Assembly (NCBI GenBank): GCA_021234155.1
Contig: JAJEKV010000041.1
Coordinates: 3,588,829-3,652,828, forward strand
Reading direction: 5' to 3'
DNA from: Isoetes taiwanensis
Lineage: Eukaryota > Streptophyta > Lycopodiopsida > Isoetales > Isoetaceae
DNA: 64,000 nucleotides
In this document: positions 47,809 to 60,105 of the stretch, piece after piece
How positions within the stretch are numbered: the stretch's first letter is position 1
How the letters are laid out: each line of letters starts with the position of its first letter
Notes under the pieces: generated by a model
The model's input: only the letters and a program-made list of their open reading frames with translations
Databases searched by the model: none
What the model was told of the DNA's origin: nothing
Program-made: the position numbers and the translations under genes

Positions 47809-50528
47809 ATCCTACCTCCAACCGTAGGATAGTAGAAGACCCTACATGTATGTACTGTAACCATAGGATGGGCAAGACCCTACCATTACAGTAAGGGTCT
47901 TGCACTATCCTATAATTACAATATGCCATAGATACTATTCTTTCTGTATAATCAGAAGGAAAGAAAGAAGGAGAAGATAAGGTGTTGGAAGTTACCTTGA
48001 TTGAGCTTCCAGAATTTGCACCAAGGTGCCCGTCACATATTTGATACCCAAAAATATGACTTATCATATGATGTAAAGTCATTTACTTTTTTGGAGAGCC
48101 AAGTGGCACGTTTTGATAGGCTACAATGACAAGTGGCATTGTATTTGCCTTATGACAGAATCTTATTCTGGCCTTGACAATTCTTTTTTTTACTATAGCA
48201 ACAAAGATATTGATTCTCATATTTTTCCCCGATCAACAGTACCTAGTCATGTTGAAATGGTTAACTCCAAGGAGCTCCAGTGGCCCATACCCTTTTGAAA
48301 TATATTTATCAGAATTCAATCTGAACTTCATGAGAACTCAACCTGAGCTTCATGTATGTCTTGTACAAGTGTTGTCCTGTTCTGCATATGTGTCCTGTAT
48401 AGGCACAATAACATTAAATATTAGCATCATCCATAAATGTTATGCATCATGCCAAAGTTTAATCATTGACTTTTGCTCATATAACATGGAGAGATATGAC
48501 ACCGGGTAAAACCAATGAAATGAAGTATCTAAAAAAACCCGATGAACTAGTCCGGGCAACAACCCTACTAGCACCTCAGACTACATCGGTCAATCCCTCA
48601 ATAGTCTTATCATTCCATACATGGACCGAGCTAATCCAAGATGGCATACCTTCTCCATGATCTTTAAACGATACATGTTCATGCCTTAGTTCAGCTGTGT
48701 ACTTACACCTTTTAGAACTAAAAATTTCAGCATTACTAATTACATGCTCATTTACTAAACCCTTCAAGGCTAATATATCTGGTCATACCAATTTTAGTAC
48801 TACAGAATTCCAGAGTAAGATGCTTTTTTAATTAAATACAAGGCATCATACATGAGCCATGATAAAAAGCTGACCAGATTTAGATATCCAAGTGTTCAAC
48901 TAAATATTCAAGCATTAACTTATGCATGGAATAAGATAACAGAATACCTTAAGTTATCATCCTTAAAACAAAAGAGATATTGTCTAGCATAACGCCACTT
49001 TTTTTTAAACAAATAGACCTCAGTTAGTTGCTGCCACTATAGAAGTTCCTGTAAGCCAAGATGTGCAGCCAGTTGAACTTGGCATCCCGAATCCATCCTT
49101 TCGATTCCATCATCCATGCAAAACACCTAATCCTAGGACAAGAGAGCCACATTGAGAGGAGAATATCCGTACCTGCAGCCAATCAAGCAAACATTAGCAC
49201 AAAAGTGGTAATGAAGCAAGGGCCAAAAGGTACATTGGGTATTCTCGGCTCTTCGCCCTTCACCCAATGTAGCCTTTTGCCCAAAGTTAGTGTAAAGCAA
49301 CTGGAAAAAAAGGGGAATGTAAAAGTAAACAACAGCATTTTGTCTAAACCAATAGGCATATAATGATGCAATATGCATCCTCTATAAAATGTTTTTAGAA
49401 TGTTATTCCTTCAAACAACTTATTTCTGTACATTGCAGCACATATTATACAAAGGCAAACAATGCAGCCTTTAAAAATATTTCATGTATCGAGTTTATTA
49501 ATCTAGCAATGATTCCTTATTCCCCGCAATGAGTCTATTGCATGTAATTGTTGTTTGTTACCATACTCTTATGCAGCTTTGCCTCGTTAGGGCTCGGATA
49601 TATTGACCATAAATTAGCAATGTCATATGAAAAGCAAAAGAGTTTTCGGACACGTGTTGAAGCTTGGAGTAACCATAAGCTTGTTGTTTTTTTGCAGACT
49701 CCGGGTCACTTTGAAGGAGTTCGATCTTGCTTTTAGAGCATGACACCGACCAAGGAAACGTGTCGCTTCATGTGTTCACCACGAAATAAGATACTTGCTA
49801 AGAGCCAAAATATCTGCTGAAGGCCATGTGCTTGCCAAAATATTCAAAGATCCATTCAAAGATCTTTCTGCTGTATTGTATCTCTGCTTCCTTGATAGTC
49901 ATACCAGCTTATATGCTTGCAGATATAAACAAACTTTGGAGTATCATTACATGTTTAGGATATCCAATAAGCTGATTTTCGGATCTTCAGAGCAAGCCCA
50001 TTATAAGATATCTGCTATTCTTCCTCTGGAGCACGCTAGCAGCCAAGGACTTCATGAACTTGTTTTTAGAGCATGCAAACGGCAAAGAAGACATGCCGGT
50101 TCATGTATTAGCCACGAAATGGCTATAGCCATAAAATGCTCATCTGCTAGTGGGCATTTTTGCCTAAGAACGACATATCTATCCAAAGAGCCGTTAAGAA
50201 ACCCTAAAAGGTAATTCGTTGAAAAATAGCCTTACTTTAACATATTTTCAACCCCAAATTATCCTTTAATTCTAAATTAAGAAGGAAATGTATTTATTTG
50301 CATCATAAGCAATTAATTTTTGCACCGCTATCTTCCAGTAAATCCAGAGTAATAATTATATGCCATGTTGCATATTCAAGTGCATATGTAAAGATTACTC
50401 ATACTAGTTGAAAAACTTTCATGTGTTTCCCATGTGATAGCTCACATTCAAGAGATACATGTCAGAAAAACTTTCATGTGTTTCCCATGTGATAGCTCAC
50501 ATTCAAGAGATACATGTCAATCAATAAT
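47809..50528 (-). mobile_element. T unit c (complete)
   Basis: Same layout as unit b. It differs by a 56-bp tandem duplication at its right end (about 50,409-50,519, GAAAAACTTTCATGTGTTTC start) shared only with unit d. It has a changed block at 50,175-50,205. Confidence 0.85.
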
Positions 50529-50535
50529 AAAAAAA

Positions 50536-53524
50536 TCCTACGTCCAACCGTAGGATAGTGGAAGACCCTACATGTATGTACTGTAACAATAGGATGGGCA
50601 AGACCCTACCATTACAGTAAGGGTCTTGCACTATCCTATAATTACAATATGCCATAGATACTATTCTTTCTGTATAATCAGAAGGAAAGAAAGAAAGAGA
50701 AGATAAGGTGTTGGAAGTTACCTTGATTGAGCTTCCAGAATTTGCACCAAGGTGCCCGGCCACATATTTGATACCCAAAATATGACTTATCATATGATGT
50801 AAAGTCATTTACTTTTTTGGAGAGCCAAGTGGCACGTTTTGATAGGCTACAATGACAAGTGGCATTGTATTTGCCTTATGACAGAATCTTATTCTGGCCT
50901 TGACAATTCCTTTTAACTATAGCAACAGCATATTGATTCTCATATTTTTCCTGATCAACAGTACCTAGTCATGTTGAAATGGTTAACTCCAAGGAGCTCC
51001 AGTGGCCCATACCCTTTTCAAATATATTTATCAGAATTCAATCTGAACTTCATGAGAACTCAACCTGAGCTTCATGTATGTCTTGTACAAGTGTTGTCCT
51101 GTTCTGCATATGTGTCCTGTATAGGCACAATAACATTAAATATTAGCATCATCCATAAATGTTATGCATCATGCCAAAAGTTTAATCATTGACTTTTGCT
51201 CATATAACATGGAGAGATATGACACTGGTAAAACCAATGAAATGAAGTATCTAAAAAAAACCCTGACAGAACTAGTCCAGGCAACAACCCTACTAGCACC
51301 TCAGACTACATCGGTCAATCCCTCAATAGTCTTATCATTCCATACATGGACCGAGCTAATCCAAGATGGCATACCTTCTCCATGATCTTTAAACGATACA
51401 TGTTCATGCCTTAGTTCAGCTGTGTACTTACACCTTTTAGAACTAAAAATTTCAGCATTACTAATTACATGCTCATTTGCTAAACCCTTCAAGGCTAATA
51501 TATCTGGTCATACCAATTTTAGTACTACAGAATTCCAGAGTAAGATGCTTTTTTAATTAAATACAAGGCATCATACATGAGCCATGATAAAAAGCTGACC
51601 AGATTTAGATATCCAAGTGTTCAACTAAATATTCAAGCATTAACTTATGCATGGAATAAGATAACAGAATACCTTAAGTTATCATCCTTAAAACAAAAGA
51701 GATATTGTCTAGCATAACGCCACTTTTTTTTAAACAAATAGACCTCGCTTAGTTGTTTGCCACTATAGAAGTTCCTCAGAAGCCAAGATGTGCGGCCCAG
51801 TTGAACTTGGCATCCCGAATCCATCCTTTCGATTCCATCATCCATGCAAAACACCTAATCCTAGGACAAGAGAGCCACATTGAGAGGAGAATATCCGTAC
51901 CTGCAGCCAATCAAGCAAACATTAGCACAAAAGTGGTAATGAAGCAAGGGCCAAAAGGTACATTGGGTATTCTCTCTTCGCCCTTCACCCAATGTAGCCT
52001 TTTGCCCAAAGTTAGTGTAAAGCAACCGGAAAAAAAGGGAATGTAAAAGTAAACAACAAATTTTGTCTAAACCAATAGGCATATAATGATGCAATATGCA
52101 TCCTCTATAAAATGTTTTTAGAATGTTATTCCTTCAAACAACTTATTTCTGTACATTGCAGCACATATTATACAGTGCAAACAATGCAGCCTTAAAAATA
52201 TTTCATGTATCAGGAGTTTATTAATCTAGCAGCGGATTCCTTATTCCCCTCAAGAATGTCTATTGCCCATAATGGTGTTTGTTACCATACTCTTATGCGC
52301 TTTGCCTCGTTAGGCTCGGATATATTTGACCATAAATTAAGAATGTCATATGAAAAGCAAAAGAGTTTTCAGACCTGTGTTGAAGCTTGGAGTAACCATA
52401 AGCTTGTTGTTTTTGCAGAGACTCCGGGTCTACTGGAAGGAGTTCGATCTTGCTTTTGGGTTAAAGCATGTTAGGGTGTACCACTTTTGGAACCTACCTA
52501 AAATATCCACTGGGTACTCACATATGGTGATATTGCTTCATGCTCATGATAATGGGTGATATGAAAAGTGCTCTAAGACATCATTCTTCTATTATTCTCA
52601 ATCATGAAGCAAAAATATTGACTATTAGCTTTTATTTAGGTACTTTTAATATCAATTAGGTACCTGCAGAAAAAGTACTCTAAAACTACCTTTTAGATAC
52701 TTTTTTTGGCACACCCTAACATGCTCTCACCCTTTTAGAGCATGACACCGACCAAGGAAACGTGTCGCTTCATGTGTTCACCACGAAATAAGATACTTGC
52801 TAAGAGCCAAAATATCTGCTGAAGGCCATGTGCTTGCCAAAATATTCAAAGATCCATTCAAAGATCTTTCTGCTGTATTGTATCTCTGCTTCCTTGATAG
52901 TCATACCAGCTTATATGCTTGCAGATATAAACGAACTTTGGAGTATCATTACATGTTTAGGATATCCAATAAGCTGATTTTCGGATCTTCAGAGCAAGCC
53001 CATTATAAGATATCTGCTATTCTTCCTCTGGAGCACGCTAGCAGCCAAGGACTTCATGAACTTGTTTTTAGAGCATGCAAACGGCAAAGAAGACATGCCG
53101 GTTCATGTATTAGCCACGAAATGGCTATAGCCATAAAATGCTCATCTGCTAGTGGGCATTTTTGCCTAAGAACGGCATATCTCTGGCCTTGCTTAAGAAA
53201 ACCCTAAAGGTAATTCGTTGAAAAATAGCCTTACTTTAACATATTTTCAACCCCAAATTATCCTTTAATTCTAAATTAAGAAGGAAATGTATTTATTTGC
53301 ATCATAAGCAATTAATTTTTGCACCGCTATCTTCCAGTAAATCCAGAGTAATAATTATATGCCATGTTGCATATTCAAGTGCATATGTAAAGATTACTCA
53401 TACTAGTTGAAAAACTTTCATGTGTTTCCCATGTGATAGCTCACATTCAAGAGATACATGTCAGAAAAACTTTCATGTGTTTCCCATGTGATAGCTCACA
53501 TTCAAGAGATACATGTCAATCAAT

Positions 53525-53527
<3 letters not shown>
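50536..53527 (-). mobile_element. T unit d (complete, with MITE)
   Basis: Same layout, carrying MITE copy C (52,458-52,732) and the 56-bp duplication shared with unit c. It is followed by an A-run of about 40 bases. Confidence 0.85.
52458..52732. mobile_element. MITE copy C (275 bp) in T unit d
   Basis: Starts GGGTTAAAGCATGTTAGGG, ends CACCCTAACATGCTCTCACCC (last 12 complementary). Flanked by TTTT on both sides. Units a-c have the uninterrupted GCTTTTAGAGCATG. Confidence 0.92.

Positions 53528-53567
<40 letters not shown>
53528..53567. repeat. Poly(A) run closing the T array
   Basis: About 38-40 A after CAATAATT, at the outer end of unit d. A19 occupies the same place next to E2 (28,069-28,087). 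Confidence 0.95.
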
Positions 53568-53568
<1 letters not shown>

Positions 53569-53725
53569 AAGACACATAGATAGCCTAGGCTTTTAGATAA
53601 CGTGACACCCAGGGTTGGGCTATAAAAAAAAACTTGCAAAAAGCACATTAAAAGGCTTTAGCAAGGTCAGATTGCTAAGTTTTATTTAGGCTTCATCTTA
53701 TACTTTCTTACTCAATGACAACATT

Positions 53726-54927
53726 ATGAAGGATAGTCTCAGCAAGGTTCATGCTCATGTCCAACATCTACTCAACACTAACATGGCAAATGCAGGTCTG
53801 ATATCCAGTCTTCATCAACAAGTTCACGCTCTACAAACTCAGTTGCAGTCCAAAGATCAAGCATATCAGGAGCTTCAACAACAGTATCACACTTTGCAGC
53901 AAGAACATATGCAATATAATGTGCGCAATGATTGTTCCTCGCACTCTATTATGGCGTCAAAAATTACCGTCCTTAAAGCTCAAGTACAACCCTTACTTCA
54001 CCTTGAACAAGACCTCAAGCACACAGCCTTATATTCAACAAATTCTCATCCATCTCTTCAGAATTTTAATTTCGTAAATTGGCAAATTCCCACATCTTCT
54101 GGATTTTGAAAGAAATATGCAATCTCATTCCTTCTATCATTATGCAGAAAATCGACATGTTCCTCAAAGACTCACCTTTAATAGACTATGATGATATCTT
54201 TTCTGACATGCCACTGTATACACATGTTGAAGATACAACTTGGCGGGATAAACTTTTGCAAGATGATGAAATTCGTTACAACTTTGCCAAAGCACCTCAA
54301 CATATTCAAGATGATCTTACATTTAATCCGAGATTCCAGTGATGCTTATCCTGGAATACTGCATCACTCAAACAGTTACATGATTGGGCCATCATCAAAG
54401 GTATCCATTGGGAGTCTAACAATGATATCTTACACAACTTACAAATGTTTATAAATGTTGCTCAGTATAGTCCCAAGCGCCTTATATACGATCAAGCACA
54501 CTATTGCAAGCTTCTCCATTATATTCTCACTCCAACTAATTCTTCCAAGGATATCATCATCAACTTTGACCCGAATAAGTCTTGCAAGAAGACTTTCACA
54601 GATAATGCTCTGTTTCTTAGGTTAAGTCATCTTCCCTCGAAATATATACAACTTTTTGAAGAAATGGCTACACGAGGATTTTTGCATGAAGCATCCAAGG
54701 CATTAGTAGATGATACCCTTGCCTTGGCTGGCAAACACAGACAAAATATTACACATTTCAACAACTACTTCCGTGAGGTACACCTTGCCAATAAAAACAG
54801 CACTAAACAATTGTGTGTTCAGCCTATGCTCAATACAAAAGTGGGGGAGAATCACAAGGTGTTAGACCAAGACATCGAAAATACATCACTAATATATTTA
54901 ATATACGACGATAGTAGAATAGAATAG
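53726..54927 (+). pseudogene. LTR-element ORF next to 3' LTR, coiled coil
   Basis: The first open part (53,726-54,109) is a glutamine-rich coiled coil (LQTQLQSKDQAYQELQQQYH). Further parts (54,079-54,342 and 54,445-54,927, the latter extending upstream with one stop) contain DDIFSDMPLYTHVEDTTW, SKYIQLFEEMATRGFLHEAS and ITHFNNYFREVHLAN. The region ends at a purine-rich tract and an LTR, so it is the 3'-most ORF of an LTR retrotransposon. It could be a gag-like protein of a non-autonomous element or an extra 3' ORF. Family not recognised. Confidence 0.5.
54839..54859 (+). other. Polypurine tract
   Basis: Purine-rich stretch with GTGGGGGAGA followed by ATCACAAGG, immediately before the TGTTAG start of the LTR; typical plus-strand priming site. 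Confidence 0.65.
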
Positions 54928-55681
54928 AAGGTTTTTAGTGAGGATGAAGACAATGAAGATTATGGCAATCATTTTAAGAAACATCGAAGAAATATGAAAT
55001 GTTCCATTAAACAACAGTAATGACCATCGTTTGACCATGGAACAATAAATAAAACCTTACTCAATAATAAAGACCATGTGTTGACCATATGTTAGTGTCA
55101 ATTGAATTAGATATCAAATAAATACATAAGATATAAAAGTCTTTAAAGAGTGAGAGGTGTAGTTCTAATAAGACAATCCAACGGTGGAGAGATAACACGC
55201 CTTGGCTACGTTGAAAAGGAGGAAGGAACGATTTCGGAAGAGACAGAGAAGAGCAGAAAGGAAGCGATTTTGAGAAAAAGTACAACTTGTACTGTTTCTA
55301 CAGCAATTATGATGATGTTCGACACCAGTTATGAAGAGAAATTTGTCTAAATACTTACAATCCTTCTTGAAAGGACAAGTTTTGCCCTTTCCTTCCATGC
55401 TCTTACATTGTTGATTTCTCAGTCTTGTGCAACTCAGGAACTAATTCGTGAATGATATACTCTTTCCAGAAACACTCCATGGAGACTCTGGATGTATCTT
55501 TAGCATCAATGGAGAATTCTGATTTAGACATTACTAAATTAATGGCTATGATAAATGAGCTGGTATGTAAGTTTCTCAACTAGTAACTCAATTGATGCTT
55601 AAGCCCTAGATATGTATGTGAATGTTGATTATATGTATGATGAATGTTAAGGAAGGTGACAGTAGATGGATTCCTTTAACA
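54860..55681 (+). mobile_element. LTR (822 bp), complete
   Basis: Begins TGTTA and ends TAACA, perfect terminal inverted pentamers, preceded by a polypurine tract. Its 3' half matches 57,703-58,442. As no primer-binding site follows, this is a 3' LTR. Confidence 0.8.
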
Positions 55682-55684
55682 AAA

Positions 55685-55811
55685 AGGCTTGTGAAAGCAC
55701 CCATCATATGTCAGCTTGCACTGCCCAGTCTGCTCCAGGTACCACTCCTGGTGCATTAAACCATGCAAACCTATTCATATACAGGCCAAAGGCCATGACA
55801 AAACCTCAGAC
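55685..55811 (+). repeat. 130-bp repeat, copy 1
   Basis: GGCTTGTGAAAGCACCCATC.. to GCCATGACAAAACCTC directly after the LTR. A copy with small changes lies at 57,572-57,700 directly before the truncated LTR. Confidence 0.9.
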
Positions 55812-55819
55812 ATCTAAAA

Positions 55820-57570
55820 TGATACTATACTCATCGACAAGTCTTTATATTTATTGTCAAGCATTGGAATAATCCCTTATGATAAAGAAATTTAATTTTG
55901 AGCATGGAAAAAATTGCAGAAATATGTTGATTAAAATAACCACACAGCTTAAATTTTCATCGACATAAAAAAGACTTCAAATCAAATCAATCACAACATA
56001 ATGTCAGTCTACGTTTAGGTTAAGTCTAAACAAAGGCTACTTGCTACTGTGATAAGTGGATCTGCCACTTTTGGAATTTGTTCTCTTTTCATTCCTCAAA
56101 AGTAGTAAGCATGCATTCCAACAAGGCAGCTTGAGAGGCTATCTCTAATTCCTTCTAGTACAATCCTGTATCTTGTGGTTTTGCATTGCACCATCCATGT
56201 CTGGGCTATACTCAAAAATCTGGCCTTGTCTCTCTTATGCAAAATAGCTTTGGAATTTAAGATCGCATTCGTTGCATGCAGCAACATAGATTTCCGGGGT
56301 GCTTGGCAAACATAAGGCTAGGTTCCCATGAACATAACTAGACTTCGAAATATGTGCCACGTGTCAAAGGTGTCAACCACAGCTTTCAGAAATTCTTTGT
56401 CAGCTCGAAAAATTGGAAGTCAAATTTGGTAATAATTCTGCCATGTGTTGCAGGTAATGCCCTGTTCACATGCATAAAAAGCAAAAAATGTCAGCCGCAA
56501 CAAGATGTGACATCATGGGCCGCACTGCAGATTTCATAGCAGCACTACAAATTTTTTAGTCGTGCCTCGTACACCCTTCAGCGGAACTGCAGCAGTTGGA
56601 AGGGAAATCAATTCTGTTGCACCATTAGTCACGCCCACCTCACTCCTGCTGCTATTTTAGGAAATCATATGAATCTGAAATAAATTGCATGGGTAGGACC
56701 CACCAGTGGCTTCAACTTTATTTTTTTGAAGTCAAACAACAACATAAAACATAGCCGAAGCCTTTGGTTGCTTAAAACTGCATCCAAAAAACCCTAAATA
56801 TTGACTACAACCCATTACATATTTGCATATTTTCTCATTCCCACCATCTTCTTCTTTTAGAACTCCCCTTCCTCCAAGAGCGAGCTCTGGCACCATCACC
56901 ACCATAGTGGAAAGTGCTACCATTCTCTAGAGTGGCATTGTTGAAGCATCTTGTAGGGAGGCATCAATGATACAATTGCAATCTATGAAACTTGGGTGTT
57001 AAATTGAGCATGCCGGATTGCCAGTTTGAACAGTGGTGACAGAGCTTGGGGTGACGTAGAGATTAACGGTCATAACAAGTTTAGACAAGTCGCAAGTATA
57101 TCTGGGTATATACCAGCATATGCCTAGAATATTACCAGCATGGAGCAAAGGTTTGCCCTTTAGGGGGAGTTTAGTCTTAGAAAATCCCACCAAATTTGCA
57201 TAGTTAGAGGTACGTATGAGAAGATTGTGCAAGGAGGATTATACAAGGAAGCACACATAAAAGCACAAACCATGTGCCTTTGTCCCTCCTCTTTACATAT
57301 GAAGCAATATAACGAGTCATTTGGTCTCGATATATCAAAATCTTGACAATCTAAACATAGAAACATTCCTTAAGATGTCGTATGGCTAGGCTAAAATACC
57401 TTGCTTCAACCTTATCTGTAACATCTAAGTACTATATACTTATTCTATAATATCTTGAAGCAAATAATCTTCATGACCTCAAACAACTCTGTGCAGCAGA
57501 TCCATACCATTCATCCCTCTGAGAGCCTTTGTATCTTTCTAAGCCATCAAAGATATTTGCTCATTTGGAA
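55820..57570. other. Spacer between LTR copies
   Basis: No gene recognised. At 57,085-57,175 a diverged match to the retroposon ends at 8.3 and 13.4 kb may occur (CCAGCATATGCCTAG.., CAAAGGTTTGCCCTTTAGGG). Confidence 0.4.
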
Positions 57571-57702
57571 AAGCTTGCGAAAGCACCCATCATATGTCAG
57601 CTTGCACTGCCCAATCTGCTCCAGATACCACTCACAAGGGCTGATGCATTAAACCATGCAAACCTATTCACATACAGGCCAAAGGCCATGACAAAACCTC
57701 GG

Positions 57703-58442
57703 GAAATATGTTCCATTAAACAATAGTAATGACCATGGTTTGACCATGGAATAATAAATAAAACCTTACTCAATAAGAAAGACCATGGGTTGACCATACG
57801 TTAGTGTCAATTGAATTAGATATCAAATAAATACATAAGATGTAAAAGTCTTTAAAGAATGAGAGATGTAGATCTAATAAGACAATCCAACGATGGAGAG
57901 ATAACACCTCTTGGCTACGTTGAAAAGGAGGAAGGAACAATTTTGGATGAGACAGAGAAGAGCAGAGAGGAAGCGATTTTTGAGAAAATGTACCCCTTGT
58001 ACTATTTTTATTGCAATTACGATGATGTTCGACACCAGTTATAAAAGATGAATTTGCAGCAGTAACGAATACGTAAATACTTACAATCCTTCTTGAAGGG
58101 CAAATTTTGCCCTTTCCTTACATGCTCTTGCATTGTTGATTTCTCCGTCTTGAGCAACTCATGAACTAATTCGTGAATGATATACTCTTTCCAGAAACAC
58201 TCCATAGAAACTTTTGATGTATCTTTAGCATCAATGGAGAATTCTGATTTAGACATTACTAAATTAATGGCTATGATAAACGAGTTGGTATGTAAGTTTC
58301 TCAACTAGTAATTCAATTGATGCTTAAGTAAGTTTCTCAACTAGTAACTCAATTGATGCTTAAGCCCTGGATATGTATGTGAATTTTGATTATGTGTATG
58401 ATGAATGTTAAGGAAGGTGACAGTAGATAGATTCCTTTAACA
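57703..58442 (+). mobile_element. LTR, 5'-truncated copy
   Basis: It matches the 3' roughly 690 bp of the LTR at 54,860. It starts abruptly after the 130-bp repeat at GGAAATATG and ends TTTAACA. A roughly 36-bp internal tandem duplication (58,290-58,365, TTTCTCAACTAGTAA..) is specific to this copy. Confidence 0.8.
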
Positions 58443-58445
58443 TTT

Positions 58446-58458
58446 TGGCGCCGATGCC
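58446..58458 (+). other. Primer-binding site, tRNA-Asp type
   Basis: TGGCGCCGATGCC, three bases after the LTR end. It differs at one base from the TGGCGCCGTTGCC used by many plant gypsy elements. Confidence 0.7.
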
Positions 58459-59350
58459 AGAGACCGAAAGAGACCACTTTCCGTTGCCTTTTACAGATCA
58501 AGTTTTAGAAAACATTGCAGGTCACCAATGTTACTCATTTATGGATGGTTTTTCAGATTACAATCAAATTAAGATTCATCCTGATGACCAATTAAAAATG
58601 ACTTTTATCTCGCAATTTGGTAGTTATGCCTATAAATTTATGCCCTTTGGGTTAACTAATGCTCCATCCCTTTTCCAATGAGTAATGCTTCAAGTCTTCA
58701 AAAGTTTCATTGGAGATTTCATGGAGATCTTCTTAGACGATTTTACAGTCTTCAGTACCATGGATGACCATGTTGCTAAATTAGAAAAGTGTTTCAAATG
58801 ATGTTGACAATATGGAGTGTCTTTAAACCCGAAGAAGTGTGTCTTCCTAGTCATACATGGCATGCTTTTTGCTCATGTAGTTTGTAAAGATGGATTAATG
58901 ATGGATCCAAGTAAAATTCAAGTGATACTGGACATGCCTCCACCTACAAACATCACACATTTGAGAAGATTTTTGGGAAAAATAAATTACTATAAGAAGT
59001 TTGGTGCAAAGATTTTAGAAGTGGCCTGAGCTCACAAGTCCTCGAAAGAAATACATTTGGACATATCAATGTCAAAAGGCTTTTGAGGAGTTAAAAGCAC
59101 ATTCTAGCTTCTCTCCCTATACTTATATCACCTCAGTGGGATCGGGAATTCCATGTTCATACAGATGCTTCCAAAACCGCTTAAGGGGTTTTGTTAGCAC
59201 AAAGAAAAAAAATGGTAACAAGGATCAACCGATTTACTATGCAAGCAAACAGTTAAATAAGGCTGAAAGAAACTATACAACTACTGAACATAAAGGTTTG
59301 GCAATGAAGTCAAACGATGTATGCAGGGGCAGGAGAAAAAAAAAGCAAGT
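58455..59350 (+). pseudogene. Ty3/gypsy reverse transcriptase fragment
   Basis: Begins within a few codons of the primer-binding site: ERDHFPLPFTDQVLENIAGH, SFMDGFSDYNQIKIHPDD, KFMPFGLTNAPSLFQ, the catalytic IFLDDFTVFS, SLNPKKCVFL, PTNITHLRRFLGKINYYKKF. A weakly readable RNase H start follows (QPIYYASKQLNKAERNYTTT). Gag and protease are missing between the primer site and the RT, so this is an internally deleted copy with several stops. RT motifs point to the Athila/Tat-like plant gypsy group, by eye. Confidence 0.82.
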
Positions 59351-60100
59351 CAAATAGCCTTGAAAAAGTAGGTTTGTTACATGTGAATGCTACCGTAATC
59401 ATGGGCGAATATGTAGCATCTTGTCCGAAAGCTGCCGCCTCTCTGTTCAGCCAACACCTTCCTGTCGCTGCTGGCTGCTGGAATTTGGTTGATCTGATGC
59501 TTCTTTTTGTGGGTTCCAGTTGCATATTTAAACACTTTTGTGCAAGCAAAGAATCCCTTTTTCTTCAAAGAATCCAGCCATTTCCGTTATATTTAAATCC
59601 CAAGTCGTAAGTTGGGAAGATGAGGATCGGGGTCAGCTTATTATTGTTCATCTCTTGGGCAACAGCTTTGCCAGATTGTCTCAGGTGGATGTTTTCAAGC
59701 ACAAGGCAGGTTACTGTGGCCCCTGATCCACGGCTTTTTTGTGCCTGCACTGTTCATTTCCTCTGCTGACAAAGGCACACTACGAAATTCTTGCAACACA
59801 AAAGCCTCATTCTCAACTCTTAAGAGTAACCGGATCTGGGTATTTAATGCGTCCGTTCTCAACTGAAACCTCGATGAAATGCATGACCTGAGATCATTAA
59901 GTTCTATACGCATTACGGTTCCTCAAGAATTGCACTTTTAAAGGGATCCCGACCCGTCAGAAACTTTGGTATCCTGCATTTTAGACATTTCGCTCAGAAA
60001 CCATTTCCGCTGTCTCTCAGAGACGCCATTGTTATAAATCTTTCGCCAGGGCCATGGGCTGCATAGTTTTGTCATGCTGGTAGGCATTTGGAATGTTGGA
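59350..60100. other. Spacer and presumed promoter of the RLP4-like gene
   Basis: No coding sequence recognised. The last few hundred bases should include the promoter and 5' UTR of the following gene; no clear TATA box was picked out. Confidence 0.45.
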
Positions 60101-60105
60101 ACAAT

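Larger units (their letters stand above)
43127..53527 (-). repeat. T array: about 3.7 tandem copies of a 2.7-kb unit
   Basis: Unit boundaries at about 45,090, 47,770-47,809, 50,530 and 53,527, each an A-run or A/T microsatellite followed by TCCTAC. Units are highly similar throughout. By shared segments (CGGTCAATCCCTC block, splice-site stem-loop, 3' structure) they are homologous to E and in the same orientation, but they lack all E coding regions. Read as a non-autonomous, tandemly amplified relative of E. Confidence 0.9.

Noticed and set aside
43127-53527. CRISPR-like or centromeric satellite reading of the tandem repeats
   Set aside because: Units are 2.7 kb, contain intron-like and structured segments shared with element E, and the host is eukaryotic; neither model fits.
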